Numbered from the stretch's first letter, positions 1-6,795 are shown. The stretch is DNA of 18,946 nt from RGIG9041 sp045541455 (GCA_045541455.1 JAZQJA010000037.1:1-18946), one strand, 5' to 3'. Translations and numbers: made by a program. The notes: a model not told the origin generated them from the sequence alone.

Positions 1-1
1 T

Positions 2-2626
2 AAAAAGTTCGTTTATCTGTTCAAAGAGGGCGATGCCTCAATGAGAAATCTTCTCGGCGGTAAAGGCGCCAACCTCGCTGAAATGACGAAACTCGGTCTT
101 CCTGTTCCTCAGGGCTTTACTGTTACAACAGAAGCTTGTACTCAGTATTACGAAGACGGCAGAAAGATCAACGATGCAATCCAGGCTGAAATTATGGAGT
201 ACATCGACAAAATGGAAGAAATCACCGGTAAAAAATTCGGTGACACAGAGAATCCGCTTCTCGTTTCTGTTCGTTCGGGTGCCCGTGCTTCAATGCCCGG
301 TATGATGGATACCATTCTCAACCTTGGTCTTAACGAAGAAGTTGTTGATGTAATGGCTAAAAAATCAGGTAATGCTCGTTGGGCTTGGGACTGCTACAGA
401 AGATTTATTCAAATGTACTCCGACGTTGTTATGGAAGTCGGCAAAAAGTACTTTGAAGAGCTTATTGATAAAATGAAAGAAGAAAAGGGTGTTACCCTTG
501 ACGTTGAACTTACTGCAGAAGATCTTAAAACTCTTGCAGGTCAGTTCAAAGACGAATATAAAGCAAAAATCGGTAAAGACTTCCCCACCGATCCTAAAGA
601 ACAACTTATGGGAGCTGTTGAAGCTGTATTCCGTTCATGGGACAACCCCCGTGCAAATGTTTACAGAAGAGATAACGATATTCCTTATTCATGGGGTACT
701 GCCGTTAACGTACAGATGATGGCGTTTGGTAACATGGGTGACGATTGCGGTACCGGTGTTGCATTTACACGTGATCCTGCTACAGGTGACAAAGGCCTTA
801 TGGGTGAGTTCCTTGTAAACGCACAAGGCGAAGACGTTGTTGCCGGTGTTCGTACTCCTATGCCAATTGCTGAAATGGCTGACAAGTTCCCGGCTGCTTT
901 TGCTGAATTCAAAGCTGTTTGCGCTAAACTTGAAGATCACTACAGAGATATGCAGGATATGGAGTTCACTGTTGAAGCTGGTAAGCTCTATATGCTCCAG
1001 ACCAGAAATGGTAAGAGAACAGCTAAAGCTGCTCTTAAAATCGCTTGCGATCTCGTTGACGAGGGTATGATTGATGAAAAGCAAGCTGTTGCTATGATCG
1101 ATCCCCGTAACCTTGATACACTTCTCCATCCGCAGTTTGACGTTAAAGCTCTTAAAGCTGCTACTCCTGCAGGTAAGGGTCTTGGTGCATCTCCCGGTGC
1201 TGCTTGTGGTAAAGTTGTATTTACAGCTGATGATGCTGTTGAATGGAACAACAGAGGTGAAAAAGTTGTTCTCGTTCGTCTTGAAACATCACCTGAAGAC
1301 ATTACAGGTATGAAAGCTTCTCAGGGTATTCTTACAGTTCGTGGCGGTATGACATCTCACGCTGCTGTTGTTGCTCGCGGAATGGGTACTTGCTGTGTAT
1401 CTGGTTGCGGCGAAATTAAAATGGACGAAGAAAATAAGAAATTTGAACTTGCCGGTAAAACATATCACGAAGGCGACTTCATTTCAATAGACGGTTCTAC
1501 AGGTAACATCTACGACGGTATCATCCCCACAGTTGACGCTGAAATCGCAGGTGAATTTGGTAGAATTATGGCATGGGCTGACAAATACAGAACTCTTAAA
1601 GTTCGTACAAATGCAGATACTCCTGCAGACGCTAAAAAAGCTCGCGAACTCGGTGCTGAAGGTATCGGCCTTTGCCGTACAGAGCACATGTTCTTCGAGG
1701 AAGACAGAATTGCTGCTTTCCGCGAGATGATTTGTGCTGATACCGTTGAAGAAAGAGAAACTGCTCTTGCTAAAATTCTCCCCTATCAGCAGGGCGACTT
1801 TGAAAAACTCTACGAGGCTCTTGAGGGCAACCCAGTTTGCATCCGTTTCCTTGATCCGCCTCTTCATGAGTTTGTTCCAACCGAGGAAGACGATATAGCT
1901 ACACTCGCTAAGGCTCAGGGTAAATCTGTTCAAGATATTAAAGCTATTATTGCTTCACTTCATGAGTTCAACCCAATGATGGGTCATCGTGGCTGCCGTC
2001 TTGCAGTAACCTACCCTGAAATTGCTAAAATGCAGACAACTGCTGTTATTCGTGCTGCTATCAATGTTCAGAAAGCTCATGCAGATTGGAACATAGTTCC
2101 TGAAATCATGATTCCTCTTACAGGTGAAATCAAAGAACTTAAATACGTTAAAGATGTTGTTGTTGCAACTGCTGATGCTGAAATCGCAGCTGCTGGTGTT
2201 GACCTCAAGTACGAAGTTGGTACTATGATGGAAATTCCAAGAGCTTGCCTTACAGCTGACGAAATTGCTAAAGAAGCAGACTTCTTCTGCTTCGGCACAA
2301 ACGACTTGACACAGATGACATTTGGCTTCAGCCGTGATGATGCAGGTAAGTTCCTCGAAGCTTACTATGACAAGAAGATTTACGAGAATGATCCTTTTGC
2401 CAAACTCGACCAGACTGGTGTTGGTAAACTTATGGAAATGTCACTCAAGCTCGGCAAACCCGTTAACCCCAGCCTCCACTGTGGTATCTGCGGTGAGCAC
2501 GGCGGTGACCCTGTTTCTGTTGAGTTCTGTCATACAATTGGTCTTGATTATGTATCATGCTCACCTTTCCGTGTGCCGATAGCAAGACTTGCTGCAGCAC
2601 AGGCTGCTATCAAGGAAAGCAAGTAA
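2..2626 (+). CDS. ppdK: Pyruvate, phosphate dikinase (5' end just outside window)
   Basis: PPDK interconverts pyruvate + ATP + Pi and phosphoenolpyruvate + AMP + PPi in the cytoplasm; anaerobes use it in a PPi-linked glycolysis or for gluconeogenesis. The reading frame is open from base 2 and reads KKFVYLFKEGDAS before the ATG at 41. PPDKs normally begin about two residues before that KKF, so the ATG at 41 is internal and the true start lies a few bases upstream of the window. Order of domains: N-terminal ATP-grasp domain (LLGGKGANLAEM at the front, RSGARASMPGMMDT), central phosphohistidine domain with GGMTSHAAVVARG, and C-terminal PEP/pyruvate TIM barrel with CRTEHMFF, GTNDLTQ and LHCGICGEHGG (catalytic Cys). 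Adding the 13 visible upstream residues and two missing ones puts the catalytic His at 455, the number used for the Clostridium symbiosum enzyme. Total about 876 residues, a normal length. The gene is less AT-rich than its neighbours. Its 3' end recurs twice downstream. Confidence 0.98.
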   Translation, partial: KKFVYLFKEGDASMRNLLGGKGANLAEMTKLGLPVPQGFTVTTEACTQYYEDGRKINDAIQAEIMEYIDKMEEITGKKFGDTENPLLVSVRSGARASMPGMMDTILNLGLNEEVVDVMAKKSGNARWAWDCYRRFIQMYSDVVMEVGKKYFEELIDKMKEEKGVTLDVELTAEDLKTLAGQFKDEYKAKIGKDFPTDPKEQLMGAVEAVFRSWDNPRANVYRRDNDIPYSWGTAVNVQMMAFGNMGDDCGTGVAFTRDPATGDKGLMGEFLVNAQGEDVVAGVRTPMPIAEMADKFPAAFAEFKAVCAKLEDHYRDMQDMEFTVEAGKLYMLQTRNGKRTAKAALKIACDLVDEGMIDEKQAVAMIDPRNLDTLLHPQFDVKALKAATPAGKGLGASPGAACGKVVFTADDAVEWNNRGEKVVLVRLETSPEDITGMKASQGILTVRGGMTSHAAVVARGMGTCCVSGCGEIKMDEENKKFELAGKTYHEGDFISIDGSTGNIYDGIIPTVDAEIAGEFGRIMAWADKYRTLKVRTNADTPADAKKARELGAEGIGLCRTEHMFFEEDRIAAFREMICADTVEERETALAKILPYQQGDFEKLYEALEGNPVCIRFLDPPLHEFVPTEEDDIATLAKAQGKSVQDIKAIIASLHEFNPMMGHRGCRLAVTYPEIAKMQTTAVIRAAINVQKAHADWNIVPEIMIPLTGEIKELKYVKDVVVATADAEIAAAGVDLKYEVGTMMEIPRACLTADEIAKEADFFCFGTNDLTQMTFGFSRDDAGKFLEAYYDKKIYENDPFAKLDQTGVGKLMEMSLKLGKPVNPSLHCGICGEHGGDPVSVEFCHTIGLDYVSCSPFRVPIARLAAAQAAIKESK

Positions 2627-2645
2627 TTGCTGACTTTATAAAACA
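2594..2645 (+). repeat. ppdK 3' tail, copy 1 (native)
   Basis: This is the last 11 codons of ppdK, including the stop, plus 19 bases beyond it. It is repeated exactly at 3637-3688 (52 of 52 bases) and in diverged form near 3977-4012. Just upstream, AGCAAGACTTGCT (2581-2593) is an inverted repeat (6-bp arms, 1-base centre). That short palindrome is missing from both downstream copies. Confidence 0.95.
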
Positions 2646-2648
2646 ATC

Positions 2649-2678
2649 AAACCCCGTGGATTGCTCCACGGGGTTTTT
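2649..2678 (+). terminator. Factor-independent terminator of ppdK
   Basis: The perfect 9-bp stem CCCCGTGGA / TCCACGGGG (2652-2660 with 2665-2673) has a TTGC loop, is preceded by AAA and is followed by TTTTT. It lies 22 bases after the ppdK stop and is the only strong terminator before the cargo region. Confidence 0.93.
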
Positions 2679-2746
2679 CTATGCCGAAATAGTTGAGTTT
2701 TTGAAGAAAACTTGCTAAAATATTAAAAAAGAACAGGGGTGGTTTT

Positions 2747-3616
2747 ATGACAGCAATTGAATTTTATAATATTACAAAAGTGACTTTAGAAAACATGGCA
2801 AAATACCAAGGAATAAAAGACCTTGATAAGTACTATACGCTAACGGATTTTCTTGCTTTTCCGCAGTTAAACAAAATGGGAGAGATAGAACAAACATATA
2901 TGCAAATGGCTTTTCACGGTCAAAATGCTACACTGATTTCTAATATTATTAATTTTGAAAAAAACTATGCCTGTTTAGAAAAGATTCTGTGTGGCTTCAA
3001 TCCCCGAATAGTTCTAAATAAGCATTTTCCACAAGGTCGCTCCAGAGTAGCGGCAGAAGAAAGTTTGTTAAATGAATTTGCAACAAATGGCATAATTTCC
3101 AACACTGGAAAAAGCACGAAAAGACCCAACGCTATTATGGCAGGATATGTTAGCATGCTGCTTGATTCAGCATTATACCTAAGCACCTTTAATTCAAAGA
3201 GTGAAGTTGTTGAAGACTTAAAAAAACATTACAAGGGCAATGATGTAAAACCATTAATAAACTATTTCAGGAGCAAAGTCAAATCGAGATTTAGCGTTGC
3301 TTTAACTTGTGATTTTCTAAAGGAATATTCCGAAGAATTTGACTTACCAAAACCCGATATACATATAAAAGATACTCTTTGCGCATATAAAAGATTAGCG
3401 GACAATTATTATCATACTGAAAAACGAGCATACGAATGCATTAAACATATGCAAGAATTGACGTCTGAAATAAACAAAGAATTACGCAGTAACGGTCAAA
3501 AGCCTATAACCGTGTATCAGTTAGATAGAATGATTTGGATTATCTGCTCAAACAAATTTTTTCTCGACGGAAAGGTGAAAAACAACAAGGAAATCTATTT
3601 ATTGAAAATCAAATAA
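2747..3616 (+). CDS. Uncharacterised protein, possible HhH-GPD DNA-glycosylase-like
   Basis: A 289-residue protein that starts at an ATG after a GGGGTGG ribosome binding site. I do not recognise a named family with certainty. Residues about 180-215 contain FSVALTCDFLKE followed by LPKPDIHIKDTL. This resembles the helix-hairpin-helix segment and the 'KPDxHxxD' segment of HhH-GPD DNA-glycosylase-like proteins. The C-terminal YQLDRMIWIICSNKFF also fits the last helix of that group. No Fe-S cysteine cluster of the EndoIII kind is visible and no membrane segment is predicted. It stands alone, has no obvious own terminator, and lies between two copies of the ppdK tail, in a more AT-rich context than ppdK. 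A base-repair or DNA-modification role is inferred. An unrelated helical fold remains possible. Confidence 0.8.
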   Translation: MTAIEFYNITKVTLENMAKYQGIKDLDKYYTLTDFLAFPQLNKMGEIEQTYMQMAFHGQNATLISNIINFEKNYACLEKILCGFNPRIVLNKHFPQGRSRVAAEESLLNEFATNGIISNTGKSTKRPNAIMAGYVSMLLDSALYLSTFNSKSEVVEDLKKHYKGNDVKPLINYFRSKVKSRFSVALTCDFLKEYSEEFDLPKPDIHIKDTLCAYKRLADNYYHTEKRAYECIKHMQELTSEINKELRSNGQKPITVYQLDRMIWIICSNKFFLDGKVKNNKEIYLLKIK

Positions 3617-3617
3617 T

Positions 3618-3688
3618 TTTCCCACTTTTGCTGATAGCAGCACAGGCTGCTATCAAGGAAAGCAAGTAATTGCTGACTTTATAAAACA
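3618..3688 (+). repeat. ppdK 3' tail, copy 2 (52 bp identical to native)
   Basis: Positions 3637-3688 match 2594-2645 at every base, covering the last 11 codons with the stop and 19 bases of 3' flank. Upstream of the identical core it has GATAGCA, as in ppdK, but lacks 12 bases (the in-frame codons for RLAA, which include most of the small palindrome). Positions 3618-3649 match copy 3 (3958-3989) at 30 of 32 bases, so copies 2 and 3 share a left boundary that differs from native ppdK. There is no start codon or full ORF: this is a tail fragment, not a gene. It begins two bases after the stop of the preceding ORF. Confidence 0.95.
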
Positions 3689-3725
3689 GAATTATATGCC
3701 CGATTTCTCTGGCGGATTTTTTTAT

Positions 3726-3753
3726 TTGTTGTAATATAGATGTTTTGTATAAT
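3726..3753 (+). promoter_or_regulatory. Promoter of the 54-codon ORF
   Basis: TTGTTG (3726-3731), 16 bases, TATAAT (3748-3753). A sigma-A-type promoter with a perfect -10, 26 bases before the small ORF's start. The stretch between tail copy 2 and this promoter has a weak CCG/CGG hairpin before a T-run at about 3700-3723, which may be a decayed terminator. Confidence 0.65.
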
Positions 3754-3779
3754 ATAATAAAACAAAAAAGGAGAAAATT

Positions 3780-3944
3780 ATGTGCGATAAAGTTTACAAT
3801 AGTTTTAAAGATTATATTGAAAAAAGAACAGTTGAGGATGTTATGTTGGACTATGGTGAACAAAGAGACGAATGGGAAAATGGTCACAGAGTTGAGACTA
3901 ATGATAACGCAAATACAGATTCAACAATAAAAAACGACTGCTGA
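3780..3944 (+). CDS. Small acidic protein, 54 residues, unknown
   Basis: ATG preceded by a very good ribosome binding site (AAAAAAGGAG, 3763-3772) and its own promoter; stop TGA at 3942-3944. The product is a soluble peptide rich in Asp and Glu. Its first half is probably helical (SFKDYIEKRTVEDVMLDYGEQRDEWEN), and the Asn/Asp/Thr-rich tail ends in Cys. It has no signal peptide, no membrane segment and no recognised motif. It sits between ppdK tail copies 2 and 3, so it looks like the cargo of a second block. The start signals and the block position support it as a gene; its function is unknown. A small regulator, an antitoxin-like protein or a phage-inhibitor-like protein are only guesses. 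Confidence 0.6.
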   Translation: MCDKVYNSFKDYIEKRTVEDVMLDYGEQRDEWENGHRVETNDNANTDSTIKNDC

Positions 3945-3957
3945 TTACTGCTTTTGC

Positions 3958-4012
3958 TTTCCCTCTTTTGCCGATAGCAGCACAGGCTGATATAAAAGAA
4001 TCTAAGTAATTA
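3958..4012 (+). repeat. ppdK 3' tail, copy 3 (diverged, mostly synonymous)
   Basis: Contains GCAGCACAGGCTG (3977-3989) exactly as in copies 1 and 2, then codons reading D-I-K-E-S-K-stop in place of A-I-K-E-S-K-stop. Ile is ATA instead of ATC, Lys AAA instead of AAG, and Ser TCT instead of AGC, so most differences are silent. The TAATT at the stop is kept and similarity then fades. It shares its upstream 19 bases and the same 12-base deletion with copy 2. It looks like the tail of a ppdK from another lineage. Confidence 0.85.
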
Positions 4013-4023
4013 GATTTATATTC

Positions 4024-4037
4024 GTGCAAATTTGCAC
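4024..4037. promoter_or_regulatory. 14-bp perfect palindrome upstream of the LytTR gene
   Basis: GTGCAAATTTGCAC is a perfect palindrome 45 bases before a likely -35 element. It could be an operator, or the end of the preceding block. LytTR proteins usually bind direct repeats, so it need not be the LytTR site. Confidence 0.4.
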
Positions 4038-4081
4038 AAGATACTTTAACTTAAATAATTTGACCGAATAATAAAGAAGCA

Positions 4082-4110
4082 TTGAAAGTTGTTTTTTGAT
4101 TAGTTAATAT
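4082..4110 (+). promoter_or_regulatory. Promoter of the LytTR/DUF3021 operon
   Basis: TTGAAA (4082-4087), 17 bases, TAATAT (4105-4110), 23 bases before the GTG start. Spacing and sequence fit a housekeeping promoter. Confidence 0.6.
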
Positions 4111-4133
4111 ATAAACGAAAGGAGATTGATACA

Positions 4134-4565
4134 GTGAAATGCGAAATAATACTCGATCCATTTTGTGAGGAAAAAGTTGTAATTTATGCCAAAGAAAAAA
4201 GTTCTCTTATTGAAGACATAAAGAAACTCGCAGAACAAAATTTGACCTCACTTCTCGGCTATAAAAACAGCGAAATAATAAAACTAAATCTTGTTGATAT
4301 TTGCTGTATAGCTGTAATTAACAACAAGATTTATGCCATTTGCGACAATGAACGGTATCTTATAAAAGAGCGGTTATATTCTATTGAAGAAAAACTGCCA
4401 CAAAATTTTGTGAAAATAAATCAATCTTGCTTGGCAAACATTAAAAAGATGGATAGATTTGACACATCAATATCAGGAACACTAAAAATTCGATTTAAAA
4501 ATGGTTATGTAGACTATGTTTCGCGCAGACAACTTAAACTAATTAAAGAAAGAATAGGTATTTAA
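4134..4565 (+). CDS. LytTR-domain DNA-binding regulator
   Basis: A 143-residue cytoplasmic transcription factor. It starts at GTG, placed by the ribosome binding site AAAGGAGAT (4118-4126). The C-terminal part from about residue 45 is a LytTR domain: LNLVDICCIAVINNKIYAIC, then YLIKERLYSIEEKLPQNFVKINQSCLANIKKM, and the closing VDYVSRRQLKLIKERIGI, which is the usual '(S)RR/xxxLK' end of the family. There is no response-receiver domain. Stand-alone LytTR proteins followed by a DUF3021 membrane protein are a recurrent Firmicutes pair, in which the membrane partner is thought to act as a LytTR control module, and the next gene starts one base after this stop. It lies just downstream of the last ppdK tail copy and may be cargo itself. 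Confidence 0.92.
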   Translation: MKCEIILDPFCEEKVVIYAKEKSSLIEDIKKLAEQNLTSLLGYKNSEIIKLNLVDICCIAVINNKIYAICDNERYLIKERLYSIEEKLPQNFVKINQSCLANIKKMDRFDTSISGTLKIRFKNGYVDYVSRRQLKLIKERIGI

Positions 4566-4566
4566 A

Positions 4567-4983
4567 ATGAACACATATTTAAAAGTTTTTTTACACAGAG
4601 GCCTCATTTTTGGTGGGTTTGGTCCCATTGTGCTTGGAATAATCTATGCCGTTTTGGAAAACACCGTTGAAAATTTTTACTTAAACGGAACTCAAATTTT
4701 AGTGGCAATTGTATCTGTTTACATGCTTGCTTTTGTTCAAGCAGGCGCATCAGTCTTTAACCAGATTGAAAGTTTTAGTGTGCCAAAGGCTCTTTTATGC
4801 CATCTTTCATTTATATATGTGGCATATACAGCTTGTTATCTCATAAATAACTGGATTCCCTTTAATTTAACCGTTTTACTGATTTTTACCGCAATTTTTT
4901 TAATTTTATATTTTATAATTTGGACAATCGTATTCATCTCAGTAAAAATGGCAAGCAAAAAACTTAATGAAAAACTAAAATAA
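4567..4983 (+). CDS. DUF3021-family membrane protein
   Basis: A 138-residue protein with four predicted membrane segments (about residues 10-30, 42-64, 73-93 and 101-126) and a basic C-terminal tail (MASKKLNEKLK). Size, four-helix layout and its place one base downstream of a LytTR gene match the DUF3021 family, whose members pair with LytTR regulators and probably restrain or tune them from the membrane. Signals sensed are unknown for this one. No recognised enzyme motif. Start ATG overlaps the tail of the preceding gene's translation stop region, so translation is probably coupled. Confidence 0.85.
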   Translation: MNTYLKVFLHRGLIFGGFGPIVLGIIYAVLENTVENFYLNGTQILVAIVSVYMLAFVQAGASVFNQIESFSVPKALLCHLSFIYVAYTACYLINNWIPFNLTVLLIFTAIFLILYFIIWTIVFISVKMASKKLNEKLK

Positions 4984-5032
4984 TTTTTTATAAAACCTAT
5001 CAAACTATTGGGTTATACTCTTCAAATATAAT

Positions 5033-5085
5033 AATCCTCACTGATTTTAAACCGTATCCGATTCAAAACCAGTGAGGATTTTACG
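5033..5085. terminator. Bidirectional terminator between DUF3021 and XRE genes
   Basis: The perfect 11-bp stem AATCCTCACTG (5033-5043) / CAGTGAGGATT (5070-5080) extends inward by TTTT/AAAA after one mismatch and is followed by TTTT on the plus strand. It lies between convergent genes and overlaps the region right after the XRE stop, so it can serve both. Confidence 0.85.
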
Positions 5086-5086
5086 T

Positions 5087-5704
5087 TTATTTTTCTTCTT
5101 TGTTTAATACTTTTTTATTCCAAGTTCTTTTATTACATTTAGGACATTTCATATATCGCGTTCTGTTAATATGCATTGCCCATAAAACACTGCTGAATGT
5201 AGGAACATATTTATGATGACATTTGGCACATTCATAATACCCTGCTTTTTGTTCTATTTTTAAAGCAACCATTATGCCTATCATAGCAGGCACAAAGCCA
5301 ATTATAATAAGTAATATTCTTGTCCAATCCGCCATTTCAATATGTGCGGCAACAAACGTTAATGATAAAAGCATTACCATTGATAGTACTCCTATAAATA
5401 TTTCTAATGATAATAATCTTTTATCCGCTTGTTCTTTTTGTTTTTGCATTTCTAATAATAATTCTTCTGTTTTTTTATCATAATTATCCATTTCAATTAT
5501 CTCCCCACTCAATAAATCATTTACGGTAATTTTGAGGGTATCACACAGTTCAAGCATTAAAGAGGAATCGGGCATTGACTTTCCATTTTCCCATTTTGAT
5601 ACCGCCCTATCGGTAATGCCCAGTTTTTCCGCCAACTGCATTTGAGTTAAATTGTTGTTTTTTCTGCATTTGGCTATAAATTTTCCTATTTTTATCTGAT
5701 CCAC
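5087..5704 (-). CDS. XRE-family regulator with two membrane helices and a zinc ribbon
   Basis: The start is the GTG at 5704: AAAGGAG (complement of 5712-5718) lies seven bases upstream, whereas the longer frame from the GTG at 5725 would translate through that site. It gives 205 residues. Residues 6-60 are a Cro/CI-type helix-turn-helix (LTQMQLAEKLGITDRAVSKWENGKSMPD). About 72-98 is a charged, coiled-coil-like stretch. About 100-122 and 127-149 are two membrane helices. Cys159, Cys162, Cys187 and Cys190 form two CxxC pairs of a likely zinc ribbon. The protein is therefore a membrane-anchored DNA-binding protein that may respond to envelope or metal state. Inference only: it may autoregulate. 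It converges with the LytTR pair across a shared terminator. Confidence 0.9.
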   Translation of the reverse strand: MDQIKIGKFIAKCRKNNNLTQMQLAEKLGITDRAVSKWENGKSMPDSSLMLELCDTLKITVNDLLSGEIIEMDNYDKKTEELLLEMQKQKEQADKRLLSLEIFIGVLSMVMLLSLTFVAAHIEMADWTRILLIIIGFVPAMIGIMVALKIEQKAGYYECAKCHHKYVPTFSSVLWAMHINRTRYMKCPKCNKRTWNKKVLNKEEK

Positions 5705-5790
5705 TTTTTTTCTCCTTTCTCTCACAGTGTAAACTATACAATTTTAAAAATCTACATACTGTTGGTTGAGTTGGGCTTTTATTAAAGTTT

Positions 5791-5828
5791 AACAGCACTC
5801 ACTTAACTTTGCGAGTGCTGTTTTTTTT
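5791..5828. terminator. Hairpin downstream of the amidohydrolase
   Basis: Stem AACAGCACTC (5791-5800) / GAGTGCTGTT (5813-5822), 10 bp, directly after the amidohydrolase stop. The strong T-run (5821-5828) is on the plus strand, where no gene precedes it. On the minus strand the tail after the stem is only mixed A/T, so it is a modest terminator for that gene. Confidence 0.65.
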
Positions 5829-6747
5829 ATTTTGATACAAACTTTTTACAGTTATTATAGTAAATATCTTCTATTTGTTTTCGGGTGAGTTTAATGGAAC
5901 GTGTAAGTTGACCGTCTATTATCCTTTCACCGTCACCGGTGAGAAAGTGACTGATAATTTTAACCTTTTTATTATTATAATCAAGGTTCGATTGATTTTC
6001 AAGGTCACTCCAACAGTCTGTTCCGTAAAAAATTCTATCCGCATATTTATCGAAAAATCGCTGTGCTTTTTCAATATCATTAGAAAGATGCTCATAAATT
6101 ATAAGAGCGGGAGTTATATCCATATACAAATTGGGGCACTTTTCTAAAAAGTATGAAATCCTGTCAAGATTGTCGGCATAAAACGCCATATGGGCAAGTG
6201 CGAGTTTAACATTAGGGTATTTTTCGAGAATATTTTCAAGCGCCTTACAATAATGCTCAAAACTTGGCATATTCTCATCGTAGTACCAGCCGTTTTTAAT
6301 GGCGCGTTCATTCATTTTTGTTATATCCCAATGCAATTTAGGATCGTTATTATGTAAAAGTACCGGTATTCCCTCTTTTTCAGCATAAGCAAAAAACCTA
6401 TCAACTATAGGGTGGTCAAGCCCTGTACCAAGGTCGCGAGATTCAGAAGGTTTGCCATCAAGCAATTTTATGCCGTCAAACCCTTGCGCCATAAGTTGTT
6501 TTGCTTGTTCAAAGTATTCCGTACCGTCAAAAACAGGGCTTGCAAAAGCAAATGCACCGGGTATTTGTTTTTTTACCGCCATTACTTTTTCGTTGGCATT
6601 TTTTACATAACTTCCATTTAAATGCTGAATTGACATAATACCAACTGTTTCATATCCGTTACGAGCACACAATGCTTTTATATTCTCAACCGATTTTTCT
6701 AACGGGTAATCATCTGTCAAATGAATATGAAAATCAATTTTTTTCAT
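5827..6747 (-). CDS. Amidohydrolase-family metal-dependent hydrolase
   Basis: A 306-residue cytoplasmic TIM-barrel protein of the amidohydrolase-2/TatD-like superfamily. It shows the N-terminal metal pair HxH (DFHIH, His7 and His9), Lys94 in GFDGIKLLDG (possible carbamylated or metal-proximal Lys), His132 in VLLHNND, His186 in LALAHMAF and the C-terminal metal Asp244 in IFYGTDCW. These are the expected metal ligands, so it is probably active; the substrate cannot be told from sequence. Start ATG is placed by AGAGGTGAT six bases upstream. It has its own promoter (6765-6793) and follows the terminator of the next upstream gene, so it is monocistronic. Confidence 0.9.
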   Translation of the reverse strand: MKKIDFHIHLTDDYPLEKSVENIKALCARNGYETVGIMSIQHLNGSYVKNANEKVMAVKKQIPGAFAFASPVFDGTEYFEQAKQLMAQGFDGIKLLDGKPSESRDLGTGLDHPIVDRFFAYAEKEGIPVLLHNNDPKLHWDITKMNERAIKNGWYYDENMPSFEHYCKALENILEKYPNVKLALAHMAFYADNLDRISYFLEKCPNLYMDITPALIIYEHLSNDIEKAQRFFDKYADRIFYGTDCWSDLENQSNLDYNNKKVKIISHFLTGDGERIIDGQLTRSIKLTRKQIEDIYYNNCKKFVSK

Positions 6748-6764
6748 AATATCACCTCTTATAT

Positions 6765-6793
6765 AGGATATTACAACTCTCTGTATTTTTCAA
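6765..6793 (-). promoter_or_regulatory. Promoter of the amidohydrolase gene
   Basis: On the minus strand: TTGAAA (complement of 6788-6793), 17 bases, TATCCT (complement of 6765-6770), about 18 bases before the start codon. It is immediately downstream of the terminator at 6796-6822. Confidence 0.65.
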
Positions 6794-6795
6794 GT

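Noticed and set aside
689..1129. Minus-strand frame opposite ppdK.
   Set aside because: Antisense shadow of a strongly conserved coding sequence.
3690..3724. Possible terminator after tail copy 2.
   Set aside because: The stem is only about three base pairs, so it is too weak to annotate despite the T-run.
4981..5010. Sequence after the DUF3021 stop (TTTATAAAAC...ATCAAAC) resembles the flank after the ppdK stop, possibly a fourth tail.
   Set aside because: The match is short, AT-rich and needs gaps; the diagnostic GCAGCACAGGCTG core is absent.
6748..6772. A third RBS-hiding hairpin before the amidohydrolase (AATATCCT/AGG..ATATT).
   Set aside because: Its 5' arm overlaps the promoter -10 and would not be transcribed.
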